Shown: positions 25,018 through 34,156 of the stretch, in pieces
Numbering within the stretch: position 1 is the stretch's first letter
Layout of the letters: each line of letters begins with the position of its first letter
Origin: Spirochaetota bacterium
Lineage (GTDB): Bacteria; Spirochaetota; Spirochaetia; DSM-27196; PWMO01
Direction: 5' to 3'
Assembly (NCBI GenBank): GCA_009908925.1
Contig: JAAAOH010000318.1
Location: 1 to 57,620, forward strand
Length of the DNA stretch: 57,620 bases
Notes under the pieces: model-generated
What the model was told of the DNA's origin: nothing
The model's database searches: none
Seen by the model: the letters and a program-made list of their open reading frames with translations, nothing else
Position numbers and translations under genes: made by a program

Positions 25018-27180
25018 ATGAAGCAGACCATCAGTGCGCCGGTTCTCCGCGTAGACTCCCACGGAAAAACCGCCGGTGCTGCCAAATACCTTGCAGACTA
25101 TGACTTCGACGGCATGCTCTATGCGCGCACGCTTCGAAGCGAGCGGGCGCGTGCGAGAATCCGGGCAGTGCATATCCCCCCGCTTCCGGAGGGGTACTAT
25201 TACGTCGATCACACCGATATTCCCGCCGGCGGGGCCAATCGCGTCGAGATGATCAAGAAAGACTGGCGGGCCTTCGCCGGACAGGAAACCCGGTTTTTCG
25301 GCGAGACGATCGGACTGATCGTGGGGCCCGACCGCTCGGAGATCCTGCGCATCATGAAGGCCATCGAGGTCGAATACGAGGATCTCGAGCCCGCCGTCAC
25401 GATCGACGAAGGACTCGCGGTGAAGGGCGGGCCCATTCACGGCTCGGATAATTTCTTTGCCGAGATCGACCTCACGAAAGGAGATCCCGACGGCGCGTTT
25501 GCCTCGGCGGCGAACGTGTTCGAGGGCACCTACGAGTCGGGCGTTCAGGAGCACGTCTACCTCGAGCCGCAATCTCTCGCGGCCCTCGTGGAGGACGGGA
25601 AGCTCACTATCTACGCCTCGACACAGTGTCCCTTCTACATCCGCCACTCCGTTGCGTCGGCCCTCGGCGTCGCCGAGGACGAGGTGCGGGTGCGTCACAC
25701 GGTCACCGGCGGGGGCTTTGGCGGCAAGGAGCACTATCCCGACGTCATCGCCGTACCGCTTGCCGTCGCCGCGCTCAAGACCGGACGCCCGGTGCAGATG
25801 GTGCTTCCGCGCGAGGAGGATATGGCCTTCACCAGCAAGCGCCACGCTTCCCGGATTAGAATCAGAAGCGCCCTTGCCGAAGACGGCTCTCTCCTTGGGA
25901 TGGAGATCGATACCGTCATCGACGCCGGGGCCTACGAGAGCTCCTCGATGGTCGTCCTGCAGCGCGCGCTCTTCACGAGTAACGGTGTCTACGATGTACC
26001 AAACGTGCATGCCCACGGGCGGGCGGTGGCAACGAACACGGTCCCAGCCGATGCGTTCCGCGGCTTCGGCGCTCCGCAGGGCCTCTTTGCCATCGAGATG
26101 CACATGAGCCAGATCGCCCGTGAGTACGGCATCGACGAGGACGAGTACCGGCGCCGATACTTCCTGGAGCAGGGAAGCCCGACCATTACCAACGGTCGCA
26201 TCCACGAGGAGGTGAAGCTCGCCGAGCTCATCGACGCCGTCAAGTCCATTTCCGACTACGACGCTCGGCGCGCACGGTGCACCCCCGGAAGCGGGAGGGG
26301 CATCGCGCTGTCCTTCGTACAGCACGGAAGCGGCTTTACCGGAAGCGGCGAGCGCGACATCATCAAGGCCAAGGTGCTGCTCCGACGGACCGCAGAGGGT
26401 CAGGTGGAGATCCACGCATCCTGCGTCGAGATCGGACAGGGGGTAGATACGACGCACCGAAAGGTCGTCGCCGACATCCTCGAAATCCCCTACACCGATG
26501 TGCTTCTCGTTAATACCGATACCGATCTCACGCCGAACTCCGGGCCCACCTGCGCGTCGCGGTCGGCATCAGTTGTGGGATTCCTCATCGAGCAGGCCTC
26601 CCGCGACCTGAAGCCCCGCCTCGGCGAGGAGGGTGTCGTTGAGGTTCTGCGGGAGTACACCCAGCCGGATGAGATCGTCTGGGACCCCCAGACGAACCAG
26701 GGAGATGCGTATCCCGCCTACAGCTGGGGGGTGAACTGCGTGGAGGTGGAAGTCGATCCGGTCACCCTCGAGGTAAACACCACGGGCATCTGGGCGGCCT
26801 ATGACATCGGCCGTGCCCTCGATGCCCTGGTGGTGAAGGGCCAGATAGACGGCGGAATGATCCAGGGGCTCGGGTACGGCCACATCGAGAAGATGGAGAG
26901 CCGTAACGGCGAGTTTCTCCAGACGAGCATGGCCGACTACGCCATCCCCACGTCCCTCGACTATCCCTCGGTGGCCAGCAGGCTCGTAGACAATCCCTTC
27001 CCCTACGGTCCTTCCGGGGCAAAGGGTGCCGGTGAGGTCGTCTTCGACGGTGCGGCGCCGGCTTTCGCCCTGGCGGTGCAGCACGCCCTTGATATGTCCC
27101 TGCATCGTATTCCCGTTACGCCCGAGTATCTGATGGAGGCTCGATCTCATGTACGAGATTTCGTTCACGCTCAACGGTAA
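25018..27180 (+). CDS. Molybdopterin subunit of a three-subunit xanthine dehydrogenase-type enzyme
   Basis: This 720-residue protein is the large catalytic subunit of a molybdenum hydroxylase (XDH/CO dehydrogenase family). It starts directly with the a/b-hammerhead domain (GKTAGAAKYLADYDFDGMLYAR). Cofactor motifs are GGGFGGKEHYPDV, FRGFGAPQG, IGQGVDTTHRKVV and the catalytic Glu in GAKGAGE. The 2Fe-2S and FAD subunits are encoded next with overlaps of 32 and 4 bp, so a heterotrimer is expected. With two other molybdenum hydroxylases nearby, its substrate may be hypoxanthine, xanthine or another purine; sequence alone cannot separate these. Confidence 0.9.
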   Translation: MKQTISAPVLRVDSHGKTAGAAKYLADYDFDGMLYARTLRSERARARIRAVHIPPLPEGYYYVDHTDIPAGGANRVEMIKKDWRAFAGQETRFFGETIGLIVGPDRSEILRIMKAIEVEYEDLEPAVTIDEGLAVKGGPIHGSDNFFAEIDLTKGDPDGAFASAANVFEGTYESGVQEHVYLEPQSLAALVEDGKLTIYASTQCPFYIRHSVASALGVAEDEVRVRHTVTGGGFGGKEHYPDVIAVPLAVAALKTGRPVQMVLPREEDMAFTSKRHASRIRIRSALAEDGSLLGMEIDTVIDAGAYESSSMVVLQRALFTSNGVYDVPNVHAHGRAVATNTVPADAFRGFGAPQGLFAIEMHMSQIAREYGIDEDEYRRRYFLEQGSPTITNGRIHEEVKLAELIDAVKSISDYDARRARCTPGSGRGIALSFVQHGSGFTGSGERDIIKAKVLLRRTAEGQVEIHASCVEIGQGVDTTHRKVVADILEIPYTDVLLVNTDTDLTPNSGPTCASRSASVVGFLIEQASRDLKPRLGEEGVVEVLREYTQPDEIVWDPQTNQGDAYPAYSWGVNCVEVEVDPVTLEVNTTGIWAAYDIGRALDALVVKGQIDGGMIQGLGYGHIEKMESRNGEFLQTSMADYAIPTSLDYPSVASRLVDNPFPYGPSGAKGAGEVVFDGAAPAFALAVQHALDMSLHRIPVTPEYLMEARSHVRDFVHAQR

Positions 27181-27655
27181 GTCGGTAACAACCCGGGCGC
27201 ATCCGCTTGCCCGGTTCCTCGATGTTCTTCGCGAGGAGTTCGGCATGACCGGTGTCAAAGAGGGATGCGGCGAGGGCGAGTGCGGAGCATGCTCCGTGCT
27301 CAAGGACGGCCGCATCGTCAACTCCTGCATCCTCTCGGTCGGCATGATCGAGGGCTGCTCGATCGAGACCCCGGAGGGTATCTCCGCAACCGAGAAGGGT
27401 GCGCTCATCTCCGACGGCTACGCCGAGGCCGGCGCCGTACAGTGCGGTTTCTGCATGACCGGCATGCTCGTTGCAACGGAGGCCCTGCTGCGGGAGAACC
27501 CCGATCCTGATGAGTGGACCATCCGCACGGCGATCTCTGGAAACCTGTGCCGGTGCACGGGCTACGCGCTGGTTGTGGACGGGGTCCAGCGGGCGGCCGA
27601 GAGGCGGGCCGCGGGGACGCAGCCGGCCCGGATGCAACCGGGAGGCCAGTCATGA
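27149..27655 (+). CDS. 2Fe-2S subunit of the xanthine dehydrogenase-type enzyme
   Basis: This 168-residue small subunit carries two 2Fe-2S clusters that relay electrons from molybdenum to FAD. The plant-type cluster uses CGEGECGAC (40-48) and Cys60; the second uses QCGFC (99, 102) and NLCRCTG (134, 136). Length is typical, with a basic Ala/Arg-rich tail. ATG 27149 overlaps the molybdenum subunit by 32 bp, and its stop overlaps the FAD-subunit start by 4 bp. Confidence 0.93.
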   Translation: MYEISFTLNGKSVTTRAHPLARFLDVLREEFGMTGVKEGCGEGECGACSVLKDGRIVNSCILSVGMIEGCSIETPEGISATEKGALISDGYAEAGAVQCGFCMTGMLVATEALLRENPDPDEWTIRTAISGNLCRCTGYALVVDGVQRAAERRAAGTQPARMQPGGQS

Positions 27656-28548
27656 GCGCCGCCGGCCCCGATTTCTACAGCCCGAAGACGCTCGCAGAGG
27701 CATTGGAGGTTCGTGGCCGCACGGGCGCAATCCCGCTCGCCGGCGGCACCGACCTGCTGGTGCGGCGTCGAAGCTGGGCAGGCACGTTGCCCGAAATCGA
27801 CGAGCCTGTAGTCTTCATCGGCGCCGTTCCGGAGCTTTCAGGTGCAGAGGAGACCGAGACCGACGCGGGCAGGACGCTTCGCGTGGGCGCCGGGGTCACG
27901 TATGCCGATCTCCTCGTCGATTCGCGAGTTCCCGAGCTCCTTCGGGACTCCATTGCAGAGCTTGCAGCCCCCGGACTTCGCAACGTCGCGACGCTGGCGG
28001 GAAATATCTGCAACGCCTCCCCGGCGGCGGACGCCGTCTGCGCGCTCTACGCGCTCGACGCGAGCGTTGAACTCGCCTCCGCGGCCGGTACACGCACCGT
28101 CCCGATCGGCGAGTTCATTCTCGGCCCGGGCCGCACCACACTCGGCATCGATGAGCTCGTGGTGGCGGTGAGCATTCCGCAGATCGAGGGTAACCGTGTC
28201 TTCTACCACAAGGTGGGTACGCGTCGCGCGAACGCCCTGTCGAAGCTCTCCATCTGCGCCCATGCTACGGTGGTGGGGGACACCGTCGCCGCGGTGGCCG
28301 TGGCCCTCGGCGCGGTTGCACCCACGGTCGTTCGCGTGCGCGAGGCGGAGGAACTCGTGCGCTCCGCACCGGTATCGGGTATTGAATCCCGCATCGAGTC
28401 CGTTCTCGATGCCTATCGGCCCTTCGTCACGCCTATCTCGGATCAGCGGTCCACCGCGGAGTATCGAACGGAGGTGGCGCTCGGCCTGGTGAAGCGGTTT
28501 CTCGGAGAGTACCTGATCGCACCTGGATTGGCAAAGAATCCGGCGTAA
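27652..28548 (+). CDS. FAD subunit of the xanthine dehydrogenase-type enzyme
   Basis: This is a 298-residue flavin subunit of the CoxM/XdhB type. FAD-binding blocks are IPLAGGTDLLV (pyrophosphate loop) and VATLAGNICNASPAADA; the C-terminal CO-dehydrogenase flavoprotein domain follows (YHKVGTRRANALSKLSIC). ATG 27652 overlaps the iron-sulfur subunit stop (ATGA). Longer in-frame starts lie inside that gene. It completes a heterotrimer with 25018-27655. Confidence 0.92.
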   Translation: MSAAGPDFYSPKTLAEALEVRGRTGAIPLAGGTDLLVRRRSWAGTLPEIDEPVVFIGAVPELSGAEETETDAGRTLRVGAGVTYADLLVDSRVPELLRDSIAELAAPGLRNVATLAGNICNASPAADAVCALYALDASVELASAAGTRTVPIGEFILGPGRTTLGIDELVVAVSIPQIEGNRVFYHKVGTRRANALSKLSICAHATVVGDTVAAVAVALGAVAPTVVRVREAEELVRSAPVSGIESRIESVLDAYRPFVTPISDQRSTAEYRTEVALGLVKRFLGEYLIAPGLAKNPA

Positions 28549-28607
28549 GCCCCGAGCCGCACCGGCTGTTTGCATTTTCTTACCGATTTCGTGTATTTTT
28601 TTTCACC

Positions 28608-29648
28608 ATGAACGTCGTTACCGTTCGGCATGCCGAGCTAATGCTCTCCGGGTGTACGACCGCCGCAGATCACACCTACATCTGGCCCAACGACACACGG
28701 GTGGATGACGAGCTCGAGGCTGTCGCGGAGATGGGATTGCGGGTCCACTGCTCCCGGGGGTCCATGTCGGTGGGAGAGAGCCGCGGAGGACTCCCGCCGG
28801 ACAGCGTTGTGGAGGATGAGGATGCGATTCTGGCCGACACGCGACGGTTCATCGAGGAGTATCACGACGATCGCAACTACGCGATGACGCGCATCGTGGT
28901 AGCGCCGTGCTCGCCGTTCTCGGTTTCGGAGGACCTCATGAGAGAGAGCGCCGAGCTTGCCAGAAGCTACGGGGTGCACCTGCACACACACCTGGCCGAA
29001 ACCCGGGACGAGGAGGCCTACTGCCGAGGAACCCTCGGCGCGACGCCGGTGGAGTTTGCCGAGCGCGTGGGTTGGGCCGGTGATGATGTGTGGTTTGCTC
29101 ACATGGTGCACCCCCGTGAGGAGGAGATAACGCGTCTCGGCCGGCACCGCTGCGGCGCGGCGCACTGCCCGAGCTCCAACATGCGGCTCGGTTCCGGAAT
29201 TGCGCCCATTGCCCGCATGCACGCTGCCGGGATGCGTGTCGGGATCGGCGTGGACGGTTCGGCGTCAAACGACAGCTCGAACATGCTCGGTGAGGTGCGA
29301 CAGGCGATGCTTCTGCAGCGCCTTACGGGCTCCGGGGACATGAGCGCCCGCGAGGCGCTGTGGTACGCCACACGCGGCGGGGCGGCCGTGCTCGGGAGGG
29401 ACGACATCGGACGGATCGCGCCCGGGACGGCGGCGGACATCATCGGCGTGCGGCTCGACACGCTGTCCATGGCGGGCGGCGCCGTGCATGACCCCCTTGC
29501 GGCGCTGGTCTTCTGCAGCAATCCGGCGGTTTCGTTCTCTCTCATCAACGGGCGGCAGCGCGTCGTCGACGGTGAGCTGACCGGAGTCGACGTAGCTGCC
29601 CAGGTCTCACGTCACAACCGTGCCGCAACACGGCTCATCGACGGGTAG
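28608..29648 (+). pseudogene. 8-oxoguanine-deaminase-like amidohydrolase missing its N-terminal metal domain
   Basis: The 346-residue product strongly resembles the C-terminal three-quarters of 8-oxoguanine/guanine-type deaminases (AtzB/TrzN group, about 450 residues). It has LMLSGCTTAADHTYIWPND, GGLPPDSVVEDEDAIL, VHLHTHLAETRDEE, HCPSSNMRLGSG and the catalytic Asp of GVDGSASNDSSNM. The first roughly 100 residues, including the sandwich strands and the essential HxH metal motif, are absent. The 59 bp upstream are AT-rich noncoding sequence with a weak promoter (TTGCAT at 28570, TATTTT at 28594). No Shine-Dalgarno is present. The rest is undamaged, so the truncation may be recent or the protein may have another role. 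Probably inactive as a deaminase. Confidence 0.7.
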
Positions 29649-29654
29649 GCTGCT

Positions 29655-30518
29655 ATGGATCTTATCGAGGTGAGTGACATCGTGCGACCGCGGAGTGAGG
29701 CGGATATACCACCATGGCAGGAGGGAGATGCGTACGTGGCCGGGGGCACGTGGTTATTCTCCGAGCCGCAGCCCGGCGTTCGACGGCTTGTCGATCTGAC
29801 CGACATCCCCTGGACACCCATCGAGCGCACCGACGACGTTATTCGGATTTCCGCAACCTGCACCTATGACGAGCTCGAAGCCGGTGGCGAGCTGCTCGGG
29901 GGGGCGGGGCCGCTGTTTTCCCGCGCGATCCGCACGCTCTCATCGAGCTTCAAGACCTACGGCGAGGCGACACTCGGCGGCAACATCTGCCTCGCATACG
30001 CGAAGTCGATGATGGCGCCGGTTTGTTGCGCGCTCGGGGCGACCTACGATCTTGCCACGCCGGAGGGACGGTCGCGGCGCGTCCTGGCCACGCTATTCCA
30101 GATCGATGCGCGAGAGACCATTCGCCGTCCCGGCGAATACCTCCGGGCAATTCTCATTCCGGCCGCGGCTACGAACGCTGCGTACGCGCTTCGCGCTCAC
30201 AGTTACACACCGACAAGCCACGCAACGGCCATGGTCATCGCGACGCGGCAGCCGGGGGCGGGCGGAAACGGATCGCGGGCTCATGAGGCGATGGCGCTCG
30301 TGGTGTCGGCCGCTACGACGCACCCGGTGCGTGTGGAGCTCGCCCCGGGCGCCCGAGAGGAGGACGCTGCCGCCGCCGCGGTGCGCGTCTGCAATAAGTC
30401 CTCCCTGCTCGATGACGCCCACGGCTCGGCAGCCTACCGCCGGGCGGTGGTGGCTCATCTCGCGGCACGCGCCACGGCGGCCGTCGGGAACAACGGGAGC
30501 GAAGAGGTGCGCTCATGA
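29655..30518 (+). CDS. FAD subunit of a second xanthine dehydrogenase (XdhB-like)
   Basis: This 287-residue FAD-binding subunit pairs with the fused 2Fe-2S/molybdenum protein encoded immediately downstream. FAD motifs are YVAGGTWLFSE and EATLGGNICLAYAKSMMAPVC. The N-terminus carries a family-typical short lead. The C-terminal third is Ala-rich. Its stop overlaps the next start by 4 bp (ATGA), indicating coupled translation. It starts six bases after the truncated deaminase gene and probably shares its transcript. Confidence 0.86.
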   Translation: MDLIEVSDIVRPRSEADIPPWQEGDAYVAGGTWLFSEPQPGVRRLVDLTDIPWTPIERTDDVIRISATCTYDELEAGGELLGGAGPLFSRAIRTLSSSFKTYGEATLGGNICLAYAKSMMAPVCCALGATYDLATPEGRSRRVLATLFQIDARETIRRPGEYLRAILIPAAATNAAYALRAHSYTPTSHATAMVIATRQPGAGGNGSRAHEAMALVVSAATTHPVRVELAPGAREEDAAAAAVRVCNKSSLLDDAHGSAAYRRAVVAHLAARATAAVGNNGSEEVRS

Positions 30519-33403
30519 GAACGACGTCTCGCGTGAACGGGGTACAGCGGCAACTCGACCACGAGCCCGGAGACAGCCTTCTAACCGCGCTTCGATCCAA
30601 CGGGGTAACCGGTCCGAAGCGGGGCTGTGAGGCCGGCGACTGCGGCTGCTGCACCGTATGGATCGACGGCGAGGCGGTGCAGTCCTGCCTCTTCCCGGCC
30701 TTTCGTGCGGGGCATCGTCAGGTGACGACGATCGAAGGGCTTGCCCGCGTCTCCGGGGCGGCCGTCGTCGGCCATAGGACTTTGCCCCTTCATCCGGTTC
30801 AACAGGCCTTTCTCGACGAAGAGGGATATCAGTGCGGCTACTGCACCGCCGGGATGATCATGACCCTCGCATCCCCAGGGGCGGAGCGCTGCGACGGCCT
30901 CGGGGCACGGACGAAGGGAAATATCTGTCGCTGTACCGGCTGGAAATCCATCGAGCGGGCCGCGCATGCGGTCGAGGAACCCCGGCAGGCGGCGCTGCGC
31001 GAGGAGGAGACCGCCGGTGGTGTCGGCGCATCGGTTCCGAACCGTCATGGCCCCGACATCGTGAGCGGGGTCCCCTCCTTCACGAGTGACTTCCATGACG
31101 AGCTCCCCGGAGACGCAGAGCTCCTCCATATCGCGGCGGTTCGCTCGCCGCATGCCCATGCCGAGATCCACCGCGTAGACGCGGCCGCGGCGCTGGCCAC
31201 CGACGGCGTTATCGATGTGTTCTGGCACGAGCATGTCCCGCGCGTACCCTACACGACTGCCTGCCACCCCGCAGAGCCGCGAGATGCCTTCGACACCTAT
31301 CTGCTCGACAATCGGGTTCGGTTCGTCGGGCAGCGGGTAGCCATCGTCGTAGCAGAGTCGGTGCAGGCGGCGCGGCGTGCCGCCCGACGTGTCCGCGTGG
31401 AGTACACGGTACTCCAGTCTGTTATTGATCCGAGAGAGGCGCTCCGCGAGGGCGCGCCCGTTATCCATCCGGAGGCGGAGTCAACGCAGATTGCCGATCC
31501 GTGCCGCAATCTCATCGGTGAAATACGCTACCGACGGGGGGATGTGGAGGCCGGCCTGGCGGCGGCCGACGAGACCGTTGAGCTCGAGGTAGAGACGCCG
31601 CGGCAGCAGCACACCCATCTCGAGCCTCATACAGCGACGGCCTGGGTGGAGAATGACGGAACGTCGGAGGGGCTGCTTGTCGTGCGCACGAGCACACAGG
31701 TCCCGTATCTCACCCGGCGCACGCTCGCGCGCTCCCTCGGCCGAACGGAGGAGAGCATCCGCGTCTTCAAGCCGCGCGTCGGCGGGGGGTTCGGCAACAA
31801 GCAGGAGGTACTCTGCGAAGACCTCGTGGCGTTTACGGCGCTGCGGCTCGGGAGGCCGGTGAGCTGGGAGCTCTCTCGTGACGAGGAGTTCATAGCCACG
31901 AACACCCGCCACCCCATGATCCTCAGGGTTCGCGCGGGCGCCACGCGTGCCGGAGCTCTCACCGCCCTGTGTCTGGACTTCCTCGCCACCGGTGGGGCTT
32001 ACGGGAATCACTCCTATGACGTGCTCGAATGCGGCGCTTTCGAATCCCTTGCGTTGTACACCTGCGATGCCAAGGAGACCCATGGTCGTGCCGTGTATAC
32101 GAATACCGTGCCGGCCGGTGCCTTCCGCGGCTACGGTGCGGCGCAGACCACTTTTGCCGTGGACTCCGCGCTCGACGAGCTGGCCCTGAAACTTGGGATG
32201 GATCCCTGGGAGTTTCGACGCATGAACGTGGTGGGGCCCGACTCACCACTTCATCTCGGGCAGGAGGCGGACGCGTCGCACCGCCTCGGCGGCTATGCAC
32301 TCGACCGATGCCTCGACTACGTGCAGCGTAGGCTCAACGAGCTCGACGCCGCCGGAGAGGCGCATGCCGCGTCGAGCGGGAGCACCGAGTGGCGCTACGG
32401 CAGCGGGTTCGGTGTCTCCACGGTGGCCAGCGGGCTCGCCGATATCCATGTCTCCGGTGCAACCGCCGAGCTCACCGAGAGCGGCGTGCGGATCTGCACC
32501 GCTACCGCTGATATCGGCACGGGCTCGGATACGACCCTCGCGCAGATTGCAGCCGAAACGCTCGGCATCGGCTTCGACCGCATCGAGCTTCAAAGCGGAG
32601 ACACCGCCCGTGCTCCCGAAGACTCCGGTGCCTACGCATCCGCAACGGCCTATATCGGTGGCCGTGCGGTTGCGCTTGCTGCCGAACGCCTGCGGGAACG
32701 AATCCGTAAGCTCTCGGCAATCGTCCATGCGAGTGACCCGGAGGAGCTCGAGCTCACCGATCAGGGGATCGTGCGGCGTCCCGCGCGCCCAGGGGATGAC
32801 GGAGGCCGACCGACGAGGACCGTGGGCTTTGCCGAGCTTCTGCAGGCTGCGAAGGAGGCCGGTACGACGCTTCGGGCGAGCTCCGAGAGCGTCTCCTACC
32901 AAAGCGTGTCGATGAGCTTCGCCGTGGTGGGCGTGCATCTTCGCTGCCATGTTCCCACCGGGAGGGTCGAAGTCCTGGACGTGGTCCAGGGTGTCGACGC
33001 CGGACGGCTTCTGAATCCGCGCATCGCGCGTGCCCAGGCGGAGGGTGCTACCGCTCAGTCCATCGGCTATTCACTGAGCGAAGAGCTCGTCATAGACGAC
33101 AGCGGGAGGGTGGAAAATCCGACGTTTCGCGAGTATCGTGTACCCGCAGTGGGAGACATTGGTCCCATGGAGACGGTATTTTTCGAGGATCCCGACGATG
33201 CGGGCCCGTTCGGGGCGAAGGCGTTGGGTGAGCTCACCACCACTGCCGCACCTGCAGCGGTTGCCAACGCGGTCAGGCGCGCGATCGGGTCGCGCCCGAC
33301 GCGGTTGCCGCTGACCGGTGAGACCGTGTGGCGGCTGCTGAACGACGCAACAGCAAAAGGAGGGCCGGTTCATGAGAAAGCAGACCGAGCTTCTCGGAAG
33401 TAG
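30515..33403 (+). CDS. Fused 2Fe-2S/molybdopterin xanthine dehydrogenase (XdhA-like)
   Basis: This 962-residue protein fuses a 2Fe-2S domain with the molybdenum domain. Cluster one: Cys38, Cys43, Cys46 and Cys58; cluster two: QCGYC (107, 110) and NICRCTG (138, 140). Molybdenum motifs are VGGGFGNKQEV, FRGYGAAQT, IGTGSDTTLAQ and the catalytic glutamate in GAKALGE. The GGGFGNKQ form is the one I recall from E. coli-type xanthine dehydrogenase XdhA, which supports xanthine as substrate. With the FAD subunit before it, this gives a complete enzyme. The 3' end overlaps allE by 32 bp, tying xanthine oxidation to ureide breakdown in one operon. Confidence 0.9.
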   Translation: MRTTSRVNGVQRQLDHEPGDSLLTALRSNGVTGPKRGCEAGDCGCCTVWIDGEAVQSCLFPAFRAGHRQVTTIEGLARVSGAAVVGHRTLPLHPVQQAFLDEEGYQCGYCTAGMIMTLASPGAERCDGLGARTKGNICRCTGWKSIERAAHAVEEPRQAALREEETAGGVGASVPNRHGPDIVSGVPSFTSDFHDELPGDAELLHIAAVRSPHAHAEIHRVDAAAALATDGVIDVFWHEHVPRVPYTTACHPAEPRDAFDTYLLDNRVRFVGQRVAIVVAESVQAARRAARRVRVEYTVLQSVIDPREALREGAPVIHPEAESTQIADPCRNLIGEIRYRRGDVEAGLAAADETVELEVETPRQQHTHLEPHTATAWVENDGTSEGLLVVRTSTQVPYLTRRTLARSLGRTEESIRVFKPRVGGGFGNKQEVLCEDLVAFTALRLGRPVSWELSRDEEFIATNTRHPMILRVRAGATRAGALTALCLDFLATGGAYGNHSYDVLECGAFESLALYTCDAKETHGRAVYTNTVPAGAFRGYGAAQTTFAVDSALDELALKLGMDPWEFRRMNVVGPDSPLHLGQEADASHRLGGYALDRCLDYVQRRLNELDAAGEAHAASSGSTEWRYGSGFGVSTVASGLADIHVSGATAELTESGVRICTATADIGTGSDTTLAQIAAETLGIGFDRIELQSGDTARAPEDSGAYASATAYIGGRAVALAAERLRERIRKLSAIVHASDPEELELTDQGIVRRPARPGDDGGRPTRTVGFAELLQAAKEAGTTLRASSESVSYQSVSMSFAVVGVHLRCHVPTGRVEVLDVVQGVDAGRLLNPRIARAQAEGATAQSIGYSLSEELVIDDSGRVENPTFREYRVPAVGDIGPMETVFFEDPDDAGPFGAKALGELTTTAAPAAVANAVRRAIGSRPTRLPLTGETVWRLLNDATAKGGPVHEKADRASRK

Positions 33404-34136
33404 GACGCGTGTCGAGGCGCGCTACGCGCTTATTCCGCTCGACGGCATCCCGCTTTCACGCCTGCCGGCGTGGCCCGATGCGGAGGTACAGGTGCTCGCA
33501 GCTCCGGCTCTCGGTGCGCAGTTCGCCGAGTACCGGATTCACATGCCGCCCGGCACCGGGGGTGCGTACGGCGCCGATGGAGAGACCGAGCACTTCCTTT
33601 TCGTGCTCGACGGTGCGGTGGAGCTCGGCCTCGAGTCCGGCACCGGCACCGGGGCCCACCGACTTGATTCAGGCGGCTATGCCCTCATCCCGCCGAGCGC
33701 GGGCTACCGAGTTCGTGCCGCCGAGGATACGACCCTTCTTCTGCTTCGCAAGCGGTATGAGCCCCTGCCCGAGGTCGAGGAGTTCGAGGCGCTCATCGGG
33801 TCCCAGCAGGACGTTCGCGGCGAAGTCTACATGGGGGACGAGGGAGCGCTCTTGCAGTCGCTCGTTCCCAAAGACTTCTCCTACGACCTCGCGATGAACA
33901 TCTTTACCTTCGAGACCGGGCACAGCCTGCCGGTTACCGAAACCCACGTTATGGAACACGGTTTGTACGTGCTTGCCGGAAAGGGGTTGTACTACCTCGG
34001 AGGTACCTGGATGGAAGTGAGAGAAAGCGACTTCATCTGGATGGGGCCCTTCTGTCCCCAGAGTTACTACGCGACCGGGCCCGAGCCGACTCGCTACATC
34101 TACTACAAGAACGTGAATCGCGAAATACCCCTCTGA
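33372..34136 (+). CDS. allE: (S)-ureidoglycine aminohydrolase
   Basis: This bicupin enzyme converts (S)-ureidoglycine to (S)-ureidoglycolate, releasing ammonia, the step after allantoate amidohydrolase. The 254-residue length matches the AllE/YlbA family. The N-terminal cupin includes ETEHFLFVLDGAVELGLE. The C-terminal, manganese-binding cupin shows FETGHSLPVTETHVMEHGLYVLAGKG and DFIWMGPFCPQSYYATG, and ends with the family tail RYIYYKNVNRE. The ATG follows AAAAGGAGGG. It is placed between xanthine dehydrogenase and the IlvC-like gene. Confidence 0.92.
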   Translation: MRKQTELLGSRTRVEARYALIPLDGIPLSRLPAWPDAEVQVLAAPALGAQFAEYRIHMPPGTGGAYGADGETEHFLFVLDGAVELGLESGTGTGAHRLDSGGYALIPPSAGYRVRAAEDTTLLLLRKRYEPLPEVEEFEALIGSQQDVRGEVYMGDEGALLQSLVPKDFSYDLAMNIFTFETGHSLPVTETHVMEHGLYVLAGKGLYYLGGTWMEVRESDFIWMGPFCPQSYYATGPEPTRYIYYKNVNREIPL

Positions 34137-34156
34137 GCAACCGAAAGGAGCATATC

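Noticed and set aside
24907..26457. 516-codon minus-strand frame opposite the molybdenum subunit gene
   Set aside because: Shadow frame; it would also cross the strong plus-strand promoter at 24966-24994.
28549..28607. Hidden N-terminal exon-like coding for the truncated deaminase
   Set aside because: The 59 bp are AT-rich and far too short to encode the missing roughly 100 residues in any frame.
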